Shown here: one piece after another, positions 9,332 to 16,699 of the stretch
Layout of the letters: every line of letters begins with the position of its first letter
Numbering within the stretch: position 1 is the first letter of the stretch
Assembly: GCA_947601445.1 (NCBI GenBank)
Contig: CANQGD010000011.1
Location: 1 to 47,439 of the forward strand
DNA from: an uncultured Clostridia bacterium
GTDB taxonomy: Bacteria; Bacillota; Clostridia; Christensenellales; CAG-314
DNA length: 47,439 nt
Direction of reading: 5' to 3'
Notes under the pieces: model-generated
Told to the model about the DNA's origin: nothing
Databases searched by the model: none
The model's input: the letters and a program-made list of their open reading frames with translations, nothing else
Made by a program: the position numbers and the translations under genes

Positions 9332-11107
9332 ATGTGCGGAATTTTCGGAATGACGGGCGTCGGGGCAGTGGCAGGTACGCTCAAAGCATTGAAACTGTTG
9401 GAATATCGCGGGTACGATTCGGCAGGTATCGCCGCGCGCAGAGAGGGGCGCATAGATATATGCAAGACGGAAGGGCGCGTTGCAAAACTCGAAGAACTTG
9501 TTTGTTCTCTGAAAGAAACCGATGTGGCGATCGGTCACACTCGCTGGGCAACTCACGGCGCGGTTTGTACCGCCAATGCGCACCCGTTTTTATCTCAAAA
9601 CGGCAAGTTTGCAATCGTGCACAACGGAATAATCGAAAATTATCTCGAATTGAAAAAGAAATTGGGCGACGACGTGCATTTTACGTCGCAAACGGACAGC
9701 GAAACCGCGGCTCACCTTTTGGAACGCAATTATCAGGGCAATGTACTTGACGCGGTATTGCATACCGCACGACAGCTCAAAGGTTCTTTTGCAATAGTGA
9801 TAACGACCGTTTACGACGAAAAATTGTATGCTATCAAAAGTAAAAGTCCTTTGATAGCGGGCATATCGCAAAAGGGCGCCTGCTTTTGTTCGGACATAAG
9901 ATGCGTTTCTCATTGGGCGACATCGGTTGCCGTAACTCCCGATAATACGGTGGCGGAACTATCGTCCGACGGCGTTCGTTTTTTCGATTTTTCGGGAAAT
10001 CCGCTGTCCGTTCCCTTTTTCGCGCCGGAAAAAGCCGAGGCGTACGAATCCGTCGAGGGCGACTTTATGCTGAAAGAAATCCGTGAAATCCCGGCGAGAC
10101 TGCGTATTGCCAAGGAGGGATATGTAAGAAGCGGCGGATTGCATTTGTCGGCGGAGGAGGCGCGCCGTCTCAAACGTATTTATCTCATCGGGTGCGGCAC
10201 CGCATACAACAGCGGATTGCAAGTAGCGGCGGTGGCAAGACAGTGGTTGAATTTGGATATATTCTCGGTTATCGCAAGCGAATTTATTTACGACAACTAT
10301 ATCGCGGATGGAAGAAGTCTGTTCTTCTTTATCAGTCAAAGCGGCGAAACGGCGGACACGGTGCGCGCGGCGGAACGCGTAACGAAATCGGGCGGTTTGA
10401 CTTATGCTGTAACGAATACTTCGGAGTCCTCCCTGACGTTTGTTTGCAAGCGTACGACAAATATCTATGCCGGCGCGGAATATGCCGTCGCCAGCACCAA
10501 GGCTTACAACTGTCAGTTACAGACGCTGACCTTGTTGCTGTTGGATTTGGGGCGCATGCGCGGAAGCGTTTCCGACGCTTTGTATATGGAAATTTTCGGC
10601 GGAATGAATTTTTTGCCGGAAGCAATCGGGGATATTATAGACAACAGTCGCATTTTGATAAACCTTGCGGAAACTATCAAAGATTGTTCCGCGGTGTTTT
10701 ACATAGGTCGAACGGCAGATTATCCCACGGCGTGCGAAGGCAGCCTCAAATTGAAGGAAATCAGTTATTTGCACAGCGAAGCCTACCCCGCGGGAGAACT
10801 GAAACACGGCACGCTTGCGTTGATGGACCCTGCCGTGGCAGTGGTGGCAATTTCCACTTGCGACGCATTGCGTGACAAAATGGCTTCGTCCATTACCGAA
10901 GTTACGTCGCGCGGCGCACGCGTTATAAGTGTGTCTCCCGATGTGTTTACGGACGCCACACCCGTCATTTTGCCCAAAATTCACCCCGCGCTTGCGGGAA
11001 TAGTGTCCGTCGTGCCGTTGCAACTGCTTGCCTATTACGTGGCAAAAGCGTTGGGGCGCGACGTGGACAAACCTCGCAATTTGGCAAAGTCGGTCACGGT
11101 GGAATAG
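9332..11107 (+). CDS. glmS: Glutamine--fructose-6-phosphate aminotransferase
   Basis: 591 residues. GlmS makes glucosamine-6-phosphate from fructose-6-phosphate and glutamine, the entry step to peptidoglycan amino sugars. The N-terminal class II glutaminase domain begins MCGIFG with nucleophile Cys2 and shows EYRGYDSAG, GHTRWATHG and NGIIEN. Two SIS sugar-isomerase domains follow, with GCGTAYNSG, SQSGETADT, STKAY and the conserved end LAKSVTVE. Some normally conserved positions differ (EFIYDNY where EFRYR is usual), as in divergent Clostridia. ATG 9332 is preceded by AAGGAG with a 5-base gap. The gene is monocistronic. Cell-wall genes murF-like, ddl and murG lie far downstream. Confidence 0.95.
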   Translation: MCGIFGMTGVGAVAGTLKALKLLEYRGYDSAGIAARREGRIDICKTEGRVAKLEELVCSLKETDVAIGHTRWATHGAVCTANAHPFLSQNGKFAIVHNGIIENYLELKKKLGDDVHFTSQTDSETAAHLLERNYQGNVLDAVLHTARQLKGSFAIVITTVYDEKLYAIKSKSPLIAGISQKGACFCSDIRCVSHWATSVAVTPDNTVAELSSDGVRFFDFSGNPLSVPFFAPEKAEAYESVEGDFMLKEIREIPARLRIAKEGYVRSGGLHLSAEEARRLKRIYLIGCGTAYNSGLQVAAVARQWLNLDIFSVIASEFIYDNYIADGRSLFFFISQSGETADTVRAAERVTKSGGLTYAVTNTSESSLTFVCKRTTNIYAGAEYAVASTKAYNCQLQTLTLLLLDLGRMRGSVSDALYMEIFGGMNFLPEAIGDIIDNSRILINLAETIKDCSAVFYIGRTADYPTACEGSLKLKEISYLHSEAYPAGELKHGTLALMDPAVAVVAISTCDALRDKMASSITEVTSRGARVISVSPDVFTDATPVILPKIHPALAGIVSVVPLQLLAYYVAKALGRDVDKPRNLAKSVTVE

Positions 11108-11139
11108 CAATTTATTTCAATTTAACGCCGTGCAATCGG

Positions 11140-11168
11140 TTGACAAAAAACGGCAAATATAGTAATAT
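11140..11168 (+). promoter_or_regulatory. Strong promoter for a candidate small RNA
   Basis: TTGACA at 11140-11145, 17-bp spacer, TAATAT at 11163-11168. The nearest long ORF is more than 400 bases downstream, beyond a terminator, so the promoter most likely drives a non-coding transcript. Confidence 0.75.
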
Positions 11169-11174
11169 TTAATC

Positions 11175-11377
11175 AACAAACGCAACATAGCACAAAGCGA
11201 AGGTTTACGGGAGCATAATTTCGGTGATGGAACTCAAACACAAACCTACCGACAACCAAAGTAACTATTTGCAGACGTCAGTTTTGACGCGCTTTTGTGC
11301 GCATAACTTTGTTGCGTCGGAAAATATTTTGTGACATTTCGGCAAGCATCTATTTTGAGATGCTTGCTTTTCTTTTT
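11175..11377 (+). ncRNA. Candidate structured small RNA, about 200 nt, unidentified
   Basis: The interval is bounded by a consensus promoter and an intrinsic terminator. Its ends pair: ACGCAACA (11180-11187) with TGTTGCGT (11310-11317), then, across an asymmetric internal loop, GCACAAAGCG (11190-11199) with CGCTTTTGTGC (11290-11300, one bulge). Inside, AGGTTT (11201-11206) can pair with AAACCT (11242-11247) and TCGGT (11221-11225) with ACCGA (11248-11252), which together would form a pseudoknot or alternative stems; CGTCA/TGACG (11276-11289) forms a small hairpin. It is not tmRNA, SRP RNA or RNase P by motif. A 6S-like or raiA-like RNA cannot be excluded. A 35-codon ORF (ATG 11227) lies inside but has poor start signals. 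Confidence 0.65.
11342..11377 (+). terminator. Intrinsic terminator of the candidate small RNA
   Basis: A perfect ten-pair stem GCAAGCATCT / AGATGCTTGC with a six-base loop, followed by TTTTCTTTTT. Confidence 0.9.
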
Positions 11378-11490
11378 GCCAAGAAAGCGGCAATCGCAAA
11401 CCTGTCGCACAAATGTCGCAGATACCGCACAAGTTGTTCGTCGGAAAATCAATTGTGCGAAAAAATGTACTTTTTAGGACGATAAATACA

Positions 11491-11530
11491 CAATTTGGGT
11501 ATTGACTTGCCCAAATTGATATGGTAAAAT
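11491..11530 (+). promoter_or_regulatory. Operon promoter with palindromic operator over the -35 box
   Basis: TTGACT (11502-11507), 17-bp spacer, TAAAAT (11525-11530). A perfect nine-base inverted repeat, CAATTTGGG (11491-11499) and CCCAAATTG (11510-11518), straddles the -35 hexamer. A dimeric repressor bound there would block RNA polymerase. The regulator is not identified in the window. Bases 11378-11490 hold nothing else supportable. Confidence 0.8.
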
Positions 11531-11602
11531 CAATATTGCGACAAGTATCGTTTGTATTTAATAGAGTATTTATTCAACGATATAAATATTTGGGAGGAAT
11601 TT

Positions 11603-11890
11603 ATGCTTGGTTTGTTAGCTCTCAATAAGCTCACCGCAACGGACAAAGTGTTTTTCATTGTGTTGGCGGCAATAATTGCCGTTGCGATAGCGATTTATTT
11701 TTTGATTCCCCTGTTCAACAAAAAACAGTATAAAGAGCAACGCGACAATCTCAAAAAGAGAGAAGTTGCGTTCAAGTCGAATATCCGTCGGACCGACGGT
11801 TCGGTTGTCATCGATGAAAACCCCGCCGAAACGCCTGCCGACGTTTCCGCAAACATACAAACCGACGAGGAAAGCGTTAACGACCGATAA
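11603..11890 (+). CDS. Small single-helix membrane protein, first gene of the importer operon
   Basis: 95 residues starting at ATG 11603, chosen over the ORF-track start because GGGAGGA sits at 11592-11598 just upstream. One transmembrane helix (about residues 15-37, VFFIVLAAIIAVAIAIYFLI) is followed by a basic, probably helical stretch (NKKQYKEQRDNLKKREVAFK) and an acidic Ala/Thr-rich tail. The stop codon is 5 bases before the next gene. Family not recognised. Its lead position and tight linkage suggest an accessory membrane component of the importer system, but no function can be assigned. Confidence 0.65.
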   Translation: MLGLLALNKLTATDKVFFIVLAAIIAVAIAIYFLIPLFNKKQYKEQRDNLKKREVAFKSNIRRTDGSVVIDENPAETPADVSANIQTDEESVNDR

Positions 11891-11895
11891 TTGGT

Positions 11896-13191
11896 ATGAA
11901 GAAAGGTAGATTATTTTCCGCAATAATTTATTTCATCTTCACTTTCGGGATAGGAATTATTTTCTCGTTAACATTGCCGGGATACTTTGCGACATTTACG
12001 ATACCCTCCGAAGTGAGTACGGAAGCTCTTGCCGACGGCGATTTTATCACGGCGATTGCGCTTACCGAACCTGCGGGATTTTTCAAAAAGCCCGTGATCG
12101 ATTGCAAATTCGACGACGGCGGCGGAGTGATACTGTATGAAACGGTTATGGAGGTATACGACCGAAGCAGTAGTGACGATGCGAGCGAAAAGGACAAACT
12201 TTCCAACGGAATGTTTTACAAGAGCTACACGGGTTACGTTTACGGAGTGTCCGATAGATACGAAGTGTTTGCAACGGAAAATAACGGCACCGTTTTGACC
12301 GTAACTACTCGTCAGGGACAGGAAGTCGATTTGCCGCTGTTGGACTACGACAGCGACGGCAACGGATCGAACGACGGTATATCCACATATACGCAAAACG
12401 GGTTTATAATTTTGGAAATACGGGAAGGCGAAGTTTCCTCCTTGAAAAAGCTCTCTTTCAAAGACAAAACGGGCACGGTGAAATTCGAGGCGGAAACTGA
12501 GCAAAATCTTGATTTTCAAAGCGAATTTTTCGATTGTTTCGGAGATATTAACGGTTACAATGCGCTGGTGGCGCGCGTAAACGATCCCGAAACGTCTTCA
12601 AGCGAGCGGGACTCCATCAACTCCGCCCGAAACGACTATGTGGAGTCTTGCGTTAAAAATTTGAAACAAAACGCCGACTTTGTATATACGCCCGAATGTG
12701 CCGAATACAAAGCGGCTGTGTCCGTAATAAACGGTCGCGCCAACAAAAAAGCAATTCCGTTCATAATCGTATATTTTGTGGCAATATACGTTATCGCCGA
12801 TTTTCTGTTGGGTTCGCATTATATAATAAAATTTTTCAGGTGGTTTTTGTTCACGGTGTGCAAAATTCCGCGCAAGAATAAGAAGTCGCCCCAAAAGGAA
12901 GAAGTTTTCGGCCACGACTATTACAGCATGGTAACTTTGCGTTTGGACGTATCCGAAGTGCCGGAATTTAACGGCGGCGTGGAAATCAAATACACCAACA
13001 GCGACGCCGAAGTCAAGTTTACTTTGCTTAAAGAAGGTAACTACACGGACACGCAGCGCATAAAAGCGGGCGTATACGTAAACCCGTTTATAGACATCAA
13101 TCGCGACTACGCACCGCTCGATTTGCCCGACAATTTGGAGATTGACGGATTTCAGGTTGAAAAAGTAGTCAAAATAGCAAAACGACAATAA
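11896..13191 (+). CDS. Two-helix membrane protein with large extracytoplasmic domain, unknown
   Basis: 431 residues. A basic start (MKKGR) and an N-terminal hydrophobic helix (about residues 8-32) are followed by a large polar domain of about 250 residues, probably outside the membrane, a second hydrophobic helix (about residues 289-315, AIPFIIVYFVAIYVIADFLLG), a basic stretch (KIPRKNKKSPQK) and a C-terminal domain of about 90 residues rich in beta-prone sequence. I do not recognise a family. The start at 11896 lacks a strong ribosome site and is 5 bases after the previous stop, so coupled translation is likely. It precedes the ABC ATPase by 22 bases, making it part of the importer operon. 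Confidence 0.65.
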   Translation: MKKGRLFSAIIYFIFTFGIGIIFSLTLPGYFATFTIPSEVSTEALADGDFITAIALTEPAGFFKKPVIDCKFDDGGGVILYETVMEVYDRSSSDDASEKDKLSNGMFYKSYTGYVYGVSDRYEVFATENNGTVLTVTTRQGQEVDLPLLDYDSDGNGSNDGISTYTQNGFIILEIREGEVSSLKKLSFKDKTGTVKFEAETEQNLDFQSEFFDCFGDINGYNALVARVNDPETSSSERDSINSARNDYVESCVKNLKQNADFVYTPECAEYKAAVSVINGRANKKAIPFIIVYFVAIYVIADFLLGSHYIIKFFRWFLFTVCKIPRKNKKSPQKEEVFGHDYYSMVTLRLDVSEVPEFNGGVEIKYTNSDAEVKFTLLKEGNYTDTQRIKAGVYVNPFIDINRDYAPLDLPDNLEIDGFQVEKVVKIAKRQ

Positions 13192-13213
13192 TAAAGCGAG
13201 AGGTACAACGCTT

Positions 13214-14287
13214 ATGAGAATATCTATTCAACACCTAACAAAGATTTTCCCCAGCAGGACCAAGGGCGGAGATGCAGTGCATGCAGTGGAGGATATGAAT
13301 ATCGAAATACCTTCCGGCAAATTGGTCGGTCTCTTGGGACCTTCCGGTTGCGGTAAATCTACCACGCTGTTTATGCTCAGCGGTTTGGAAAGTCCGACTT
13401 CCGGCAAAATCATTTTCGACGATCAGGACGTAACTACGCTCGCGGCGGAAAAACGCGGCATCGGATTGGTTTTCCAGAACTATGCTTTGTATCCGCACAT
13501 GACGGTGGAGCAAAACATTCGTTTCCCGTTGGACAACATGCGTATCAAAAAGGAAGAGGGCAATGCTCGCGCTTTGGATGCGGCGCGTTTGGTGCAAATC
13601 GAAGATTTGATGGCGCGCAAGCCCAACGAACTTTCGGGCGGACAGCAGCAGCGCGTTGCGATCGCTCGTGCGCTTGTCAAAATGCCCAACGTGTTGCTTT
13701 TGGATGAACCTTTGTCCAACTTGGACGCGCGTTTGCGTCTCCAAACGAGAGAGGAGATCAAGCGTATTCAGCGCACGACTGGTATTACCACCGTGTTCGT
13801 AACGCACGACCAAGAAGAAGCCATGTCCATCTGCGATATAATGGTGGTTATGAAATTGGGCGTTGTGCAACAAATCGGAGAACCTCAGTCCATCTATGAC
13901 GATCCCAACAACCTGTTTGTCGCCAACTTCCTCGGCACGCCTCCCATTAACATTTTCAAGGGACGTATCGAAGGCGGCAAAGTATTTATCGGCGGCGAGG
14001 CAGTCGGCACGACGGAACACGAAGATCAGGAAGTCTATGTCGGTATTCGTCCCGAGGGCTTCATCTACGACGGCGAAGGCGCATTTACGCTTAATGTGGA
14101 TCACATCGAGGTTATGGGTCGCGACAAATCCGTCGTTGCCACTCATGAAAGTTCCACCAAACCCACGGTACGTTGCATTATCGACAGCGACGTGGCGTTG
14201 CCGGCAAATGCGACGCAACTCAAATTTAATATAAAACCCTACAAACTATTCCTGTTTAATGCAGAGACAGAAGAGAGGTTGAGATAA
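13214..14287 (+). CDS. Sugar ABC importer ATP-binding protein (MsmK/UgpC/MalK type)
   Basis: 357 residues. The nucleotide-binding domain (about 1-235) has Walker A GPSGCGKST, the Q-loop QNYALYPHMT, the signature LSGGQQQRVA, Walker B VLLLDEPLSNLDAR and the switch histidine in FVTHDQEEA. A C-terminal TOBE-type domain (about 240-357) is typical of the MalK/UgpC branch, ATPases that power CUT1 carbohydrate importers. The next two genes are the matching permeases; the stop codon overlaps the first permease start by one base. Substrate cannot be told from the ATPase; in Bacillota such ATPases are often shared between several importers. Confidence 0.93.
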   Translation: MRISIQHLTKIFPSRTKGGDAVHAVEDMNIEIPSGKLVGLLGPSGCGKSTTLFMLSGLESPTSGKIIFDDQDVTTLAAEKRGIGLVFQNYALYPHMTVEQNIRFPLDNMRIKKEEGNARALDAARLVQIEDLMARKPNELSGGQQQRVAIARALVKMPNVLLLDEPLSNLDARLRLQTREEIKRIQRTTGITTVFVTHDQEEAMSICDIMVVMKLGVVQQIGEPQSIYDDPNNLFVANFLGTPPINIFKGRIEGGKVFIGGEAVGTTEHEDQEVYVGIRPEGFIYDGEGAFTLNVDHIEVMGRDKSVVATHESSTKPTVRCIIDSDVALPANATQLKFNIKPYKLFLFNAETEERLR

Positions 14288-15477
14288 TGAAAGACGAAAA
14301 CAAAACGGAAGTCACTCCGACTCCGACCCCTCCGCCCAAAAAGCACAATAAATTTGTGCAGTATTTTATCAATCTCGGGCACCGCATAAAGGGTTGGTTT
14401 GTGGATAAATGGACTGCCATAAAAGATTTTTTCGGCAGTATCAAAACCTACAAACAGCGCAAGTTGGAGGCAGAATTGGTCACCAACGACGGTCCGCAGC
14501 TTACACGCGGTGAAAAATTCCGTCGCGGGCTGAAATCCCAAAGCGGTTGGTTGTTTGTGGCGCCTGCGATTCTGCTCATGGCGGTATTCACCTTTTATCC
14601 CATCATAGCGGCGTTTATCAACAGCTTCAAGCAAGGCTATTCGGGAATGACGGGAAAATTCAACGGTTGGGGCTTTGACAACTTTGTGCGCGTGTTCCGC
14701 GGCGATACGGGAACGGGCGGCGCAAGTTTCGTTCAGTGCCTATTCAACACGTTGATACTTACGTTTATATCGGTGCCGTTGTCCACATTGCTTGCATTGC
14801 TTATCAGCGTTGCGTTAAACTCCATCAAACGTATACAAAAGGCGTATCAAACGATACTTTTCCTGCCCTATCTTACCAACGCATTGGCAATGGGCGCCGT
14901 GTTCGCAACATTCTTCAAAATTATCGGCACGGCAAGCTACACCGAAACTTACGGTATAGTAAATATCGTATTGGGCGTTTTCGGTATCGCGCCCATCGAT
15001 TGGGTAGGGCTCACCTCGCCGCATTGGGAGATAGGTTCGCTCAGCATACCTTGGGCAAAGTACGTAGTCACGACAATTTACGAGGTATGGTCGGGACTGC
15101 CCTTCAAAATATTGATACTGTTTTCCGCAATGCAGTCCATCAACAAGCAGTACTATGACGCTGCCAAGGTGGACGGCGCCAGCCGCAGTACAATTTTGTG
15201 GAAAATAACCACTCCCATGATAATGCCGCAAATCAGCTATTTGCTTGTCACGGGCATTATGGGCGGAATGAAACAGTATTCCGCGGTTGTGGGTATTTTC
15301 GGAGCCACAATGGGTCAGGACTACGACATGGGTACAATGGTAGGTTACTTGTACAACTACATTTCGCTCGGTCAGACAGGCTACGCGTTCGCAGGCTCAT
15401 TGATACTGTTCATTATCATTATGATTATCACTTGGATCAACAACAAAGTGACCAAGAAGCACACAACTTACAGATAA
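14287..15477 (+). CDS. CUT1 sugar ABC permease, MalF/UgpA-like
   Basis: 396 residues. An unusually long hydrophilic N-terminal extension (about 90 residues, with a PTPTPPPKKHNK stretch) precedes the transmembrane domain beginning SGWLFVAPAILLMAVFTFYP. The EAA-loop contact site for the ATPase is YYDAAKVDGASRSTILWKITTPMI. About six membrane helices are visible. Starts one base inside the ATPase stop codon, so translation is coupled. It forms a heterodimer with the next permease. The N-terminal extension is longer than in typical MalF/UgpA proteins. Confidence 0.92.
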   Translation: MKDENKTEVTPTPTPPPKKHNKFVQYFINLGHRIKGWFVDKWTAIKDFFGSIKTYKQRKLEAELVTNDGPQLTRGEKFRRGLKSQSGWLFVAPAILLMAVFTFYPIIAAFINSFKQGYSGMTGKFNGWGFDNFVRVFRGDTGTGGASFVQCLFNTLILTFISVPLSTLLALLISVALNSIKRIQKAYQTILFLPYLTNALAMGAVFATFFKIIGTASYTETYGIVNIVLGVFGIAPIDWVGLTSPHWEIGSLSIPWAKYVVTTIYEVWSGLPFKILILFSAMQSINKQYYDAAKVDGASRSTILWKITTPMIMPQISYLLVTGIMGGMKQYSAVVGIFGATMGQDYDMGTMVGYLYNYISLGQTGYAFAGSLILFIIIMIITWINNKVTKKHTTYR

Positions 15478-15489
15478 GGAGGACGAAAA

Positions 15490-16587
15490 ATGACAAATTT
15501 ACTTTTACTTAGCTCCAAAGCTGTGGGTTGGTTGGTGGCGTTGCTTGTTATATTGATATTGGCTGCCGGCGGCGTTATAACATGGTTGTGTATCAAACGT
15601 TATCGCGAAAAGAACGCTAAATCCGCCGACGCGGTCATCGGGCAATGGAACCTTTCGGGCGGCGAGAACATAGACGTTGCCACAATGGAAAAGAGAGACA
15701 AAACCAAGCGTATCATTAAAGACGTATTTGTGTACATATTTTTGACGTTGTGCGCTGTGTTTGCGTTTCTTCCCTTCTATTGGATGGTGATCACCTCTCT
15801 CAAAACGGAAACGGAATACCGTCTCAGCGTTCCCACCTTTTTCCCGCATCAATTCCAGTGGAAAAACTATTGGATGATTTTCCATCAGGTCACAAGCGCT
15901 TCGGGCAGCAATGCAACCTTTGTTCAGATATTGATAAACACGATAGTAGTGGGTTTGCTTTCCACTATATTGGGCGTAATTATCACGATAGTTACCGCAT
16001 ACGCTCTCGCGCGTATGAATTTCAAGGGCAAAAACGCGTTGTTTGCGCTTATGCTTGCAACAATGATGATTCCCGGCGAACTTTACACCGTGTCCAACTA
16101 TATTACGGTAGCCAAGTTGCATTGGAACAACACCTACACCGTGTTGATACTGCCCTTCCTTGTCAGCGTGTATTACATCTACTTGCTGAGAAACAACTTT
16201 ATGCAAATTCCCAATTCGCTGTATCAGGCGGCAAAGGTGGACGGGCTTTCCGACTTCGGCTATCTTATCAAAGTCATGGTTCCGCTCACTGCGCCCACCC
16301 TTGTGTCGATAACGTTGTTGAAGTTTATCGGCACTTGGAACAGCTACATCTGGCCCCGCTTAGTCAACGGCAATGAGGCATGGCAAATGATCACCAACTG
16401 GGTAACCGGCGGCTTTGTGGATAGACTTCAACCGGACGGATTTTCGCTGTACGGCGGCGGTACCGAGTCTCTCGATACATTGAAGATGGCGGCGGTATGT
16501 ATGGTCAGTTTGCCCTTGTTGATACTGTTTATATTCTGCCGCAAGTACATCATGCGCGGAGTATCGAAGAGCGGTACCAAAGGATAA
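15490..16587 (+). CDS. CUT1 sugar ABC permease, MalG/UgpE-like
   Basis: 365 residues. There is an extra N-terminal membrane helix (LVALLVILILAAGGVITWLCI) and a linker before the usual MalG/UgpE core, which begins with the helix VFVYIFLTLCAVFAFLPFYWM. The EAA loop is LYQAAKVDGLSDFGYLIKVMVP. The protein is about 80 residues longer than typical MalG/UgpE because of the added helix. AAGGAGG at 15477-15483 precedes ATG 15490. The MalF-like and MalG-like subunits with the ATPase make a complete importer core. Confidence 0.92.
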   Translation: MTNLLLLSSKAVGWLVALLVILILAAGGVITWLCIKRYREKNAKSADAVIGQWNLSGGENIDVATMEKRDKTKRIIKDVFVYIFLTLCAVFAFLPFYWMVITSLKTETEYRLSVPTFFPHQFQWKNYWMIFHQVTSASGSNATFVQILINTIVVGLLSTILGVIITIVTAYALARMNFKGKNALFALMLATMMIPGELYTVSNYITVAKLHWNNTYTVLILPFLVSVYYIYLLRNNFMQIPNSLYQAAKVDGLSDFGYLIKVMVPLTAPTLVSITLLKFIGTWNSYIWPRLVNGNEAWQMITNWVTGGFVDRLQPDGFSLYGGGTESLDTLKMAAVCMVSLPLLILFIFCRKYIMRGVSKSGTKG

Positions 16588-16599
16588 TGATTACGCTTA

Positions 16600-16671
16600 C
16601 GCAATGCGGAGTTTTTGTCCGCATTGCGCAAACTAATATTAAGTGACGACTTTCTCATACCGCAAGGTATG
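16600..16671 (+). promoter_or_regulatory. Two intercistronic hairpins before the binding-protein gene
   Basis: CGCAATGCGGA (16600-16610) pairs perfectly with TCCGCATTGCG (16618-16628) around a seven-base loop, without a following T run. A second hairpin, CATACC-GCAA-GGTATG (16656-16671), has a GNRA-class tetraloop. Together they look like an mRNA processing or stabilising element that lets the binding-protein message accumulate above the permease message, as the malE-malF intercistronic element does in enteric bacteria. That function is inferred. Confidence 0.55.
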
Positions 16672-16699
16672 TCAAGTAAATAAAAAAAAGGAGAAAATT

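Noticed and set aside
11227-11334. 35-codon ORF (MELKHKPTDN...) inside the candidate RNA
   Set aside because: Poor ribosome-site spacing, and the ORF runs through the paired 3' arm of the RNA; the structure explains the sequence better.
16600-16628. Hairpin as a transcription terminator
   Set aside because: No T run follows, and the binding-protein gene of the same importer lies directly downstream without a promoter.
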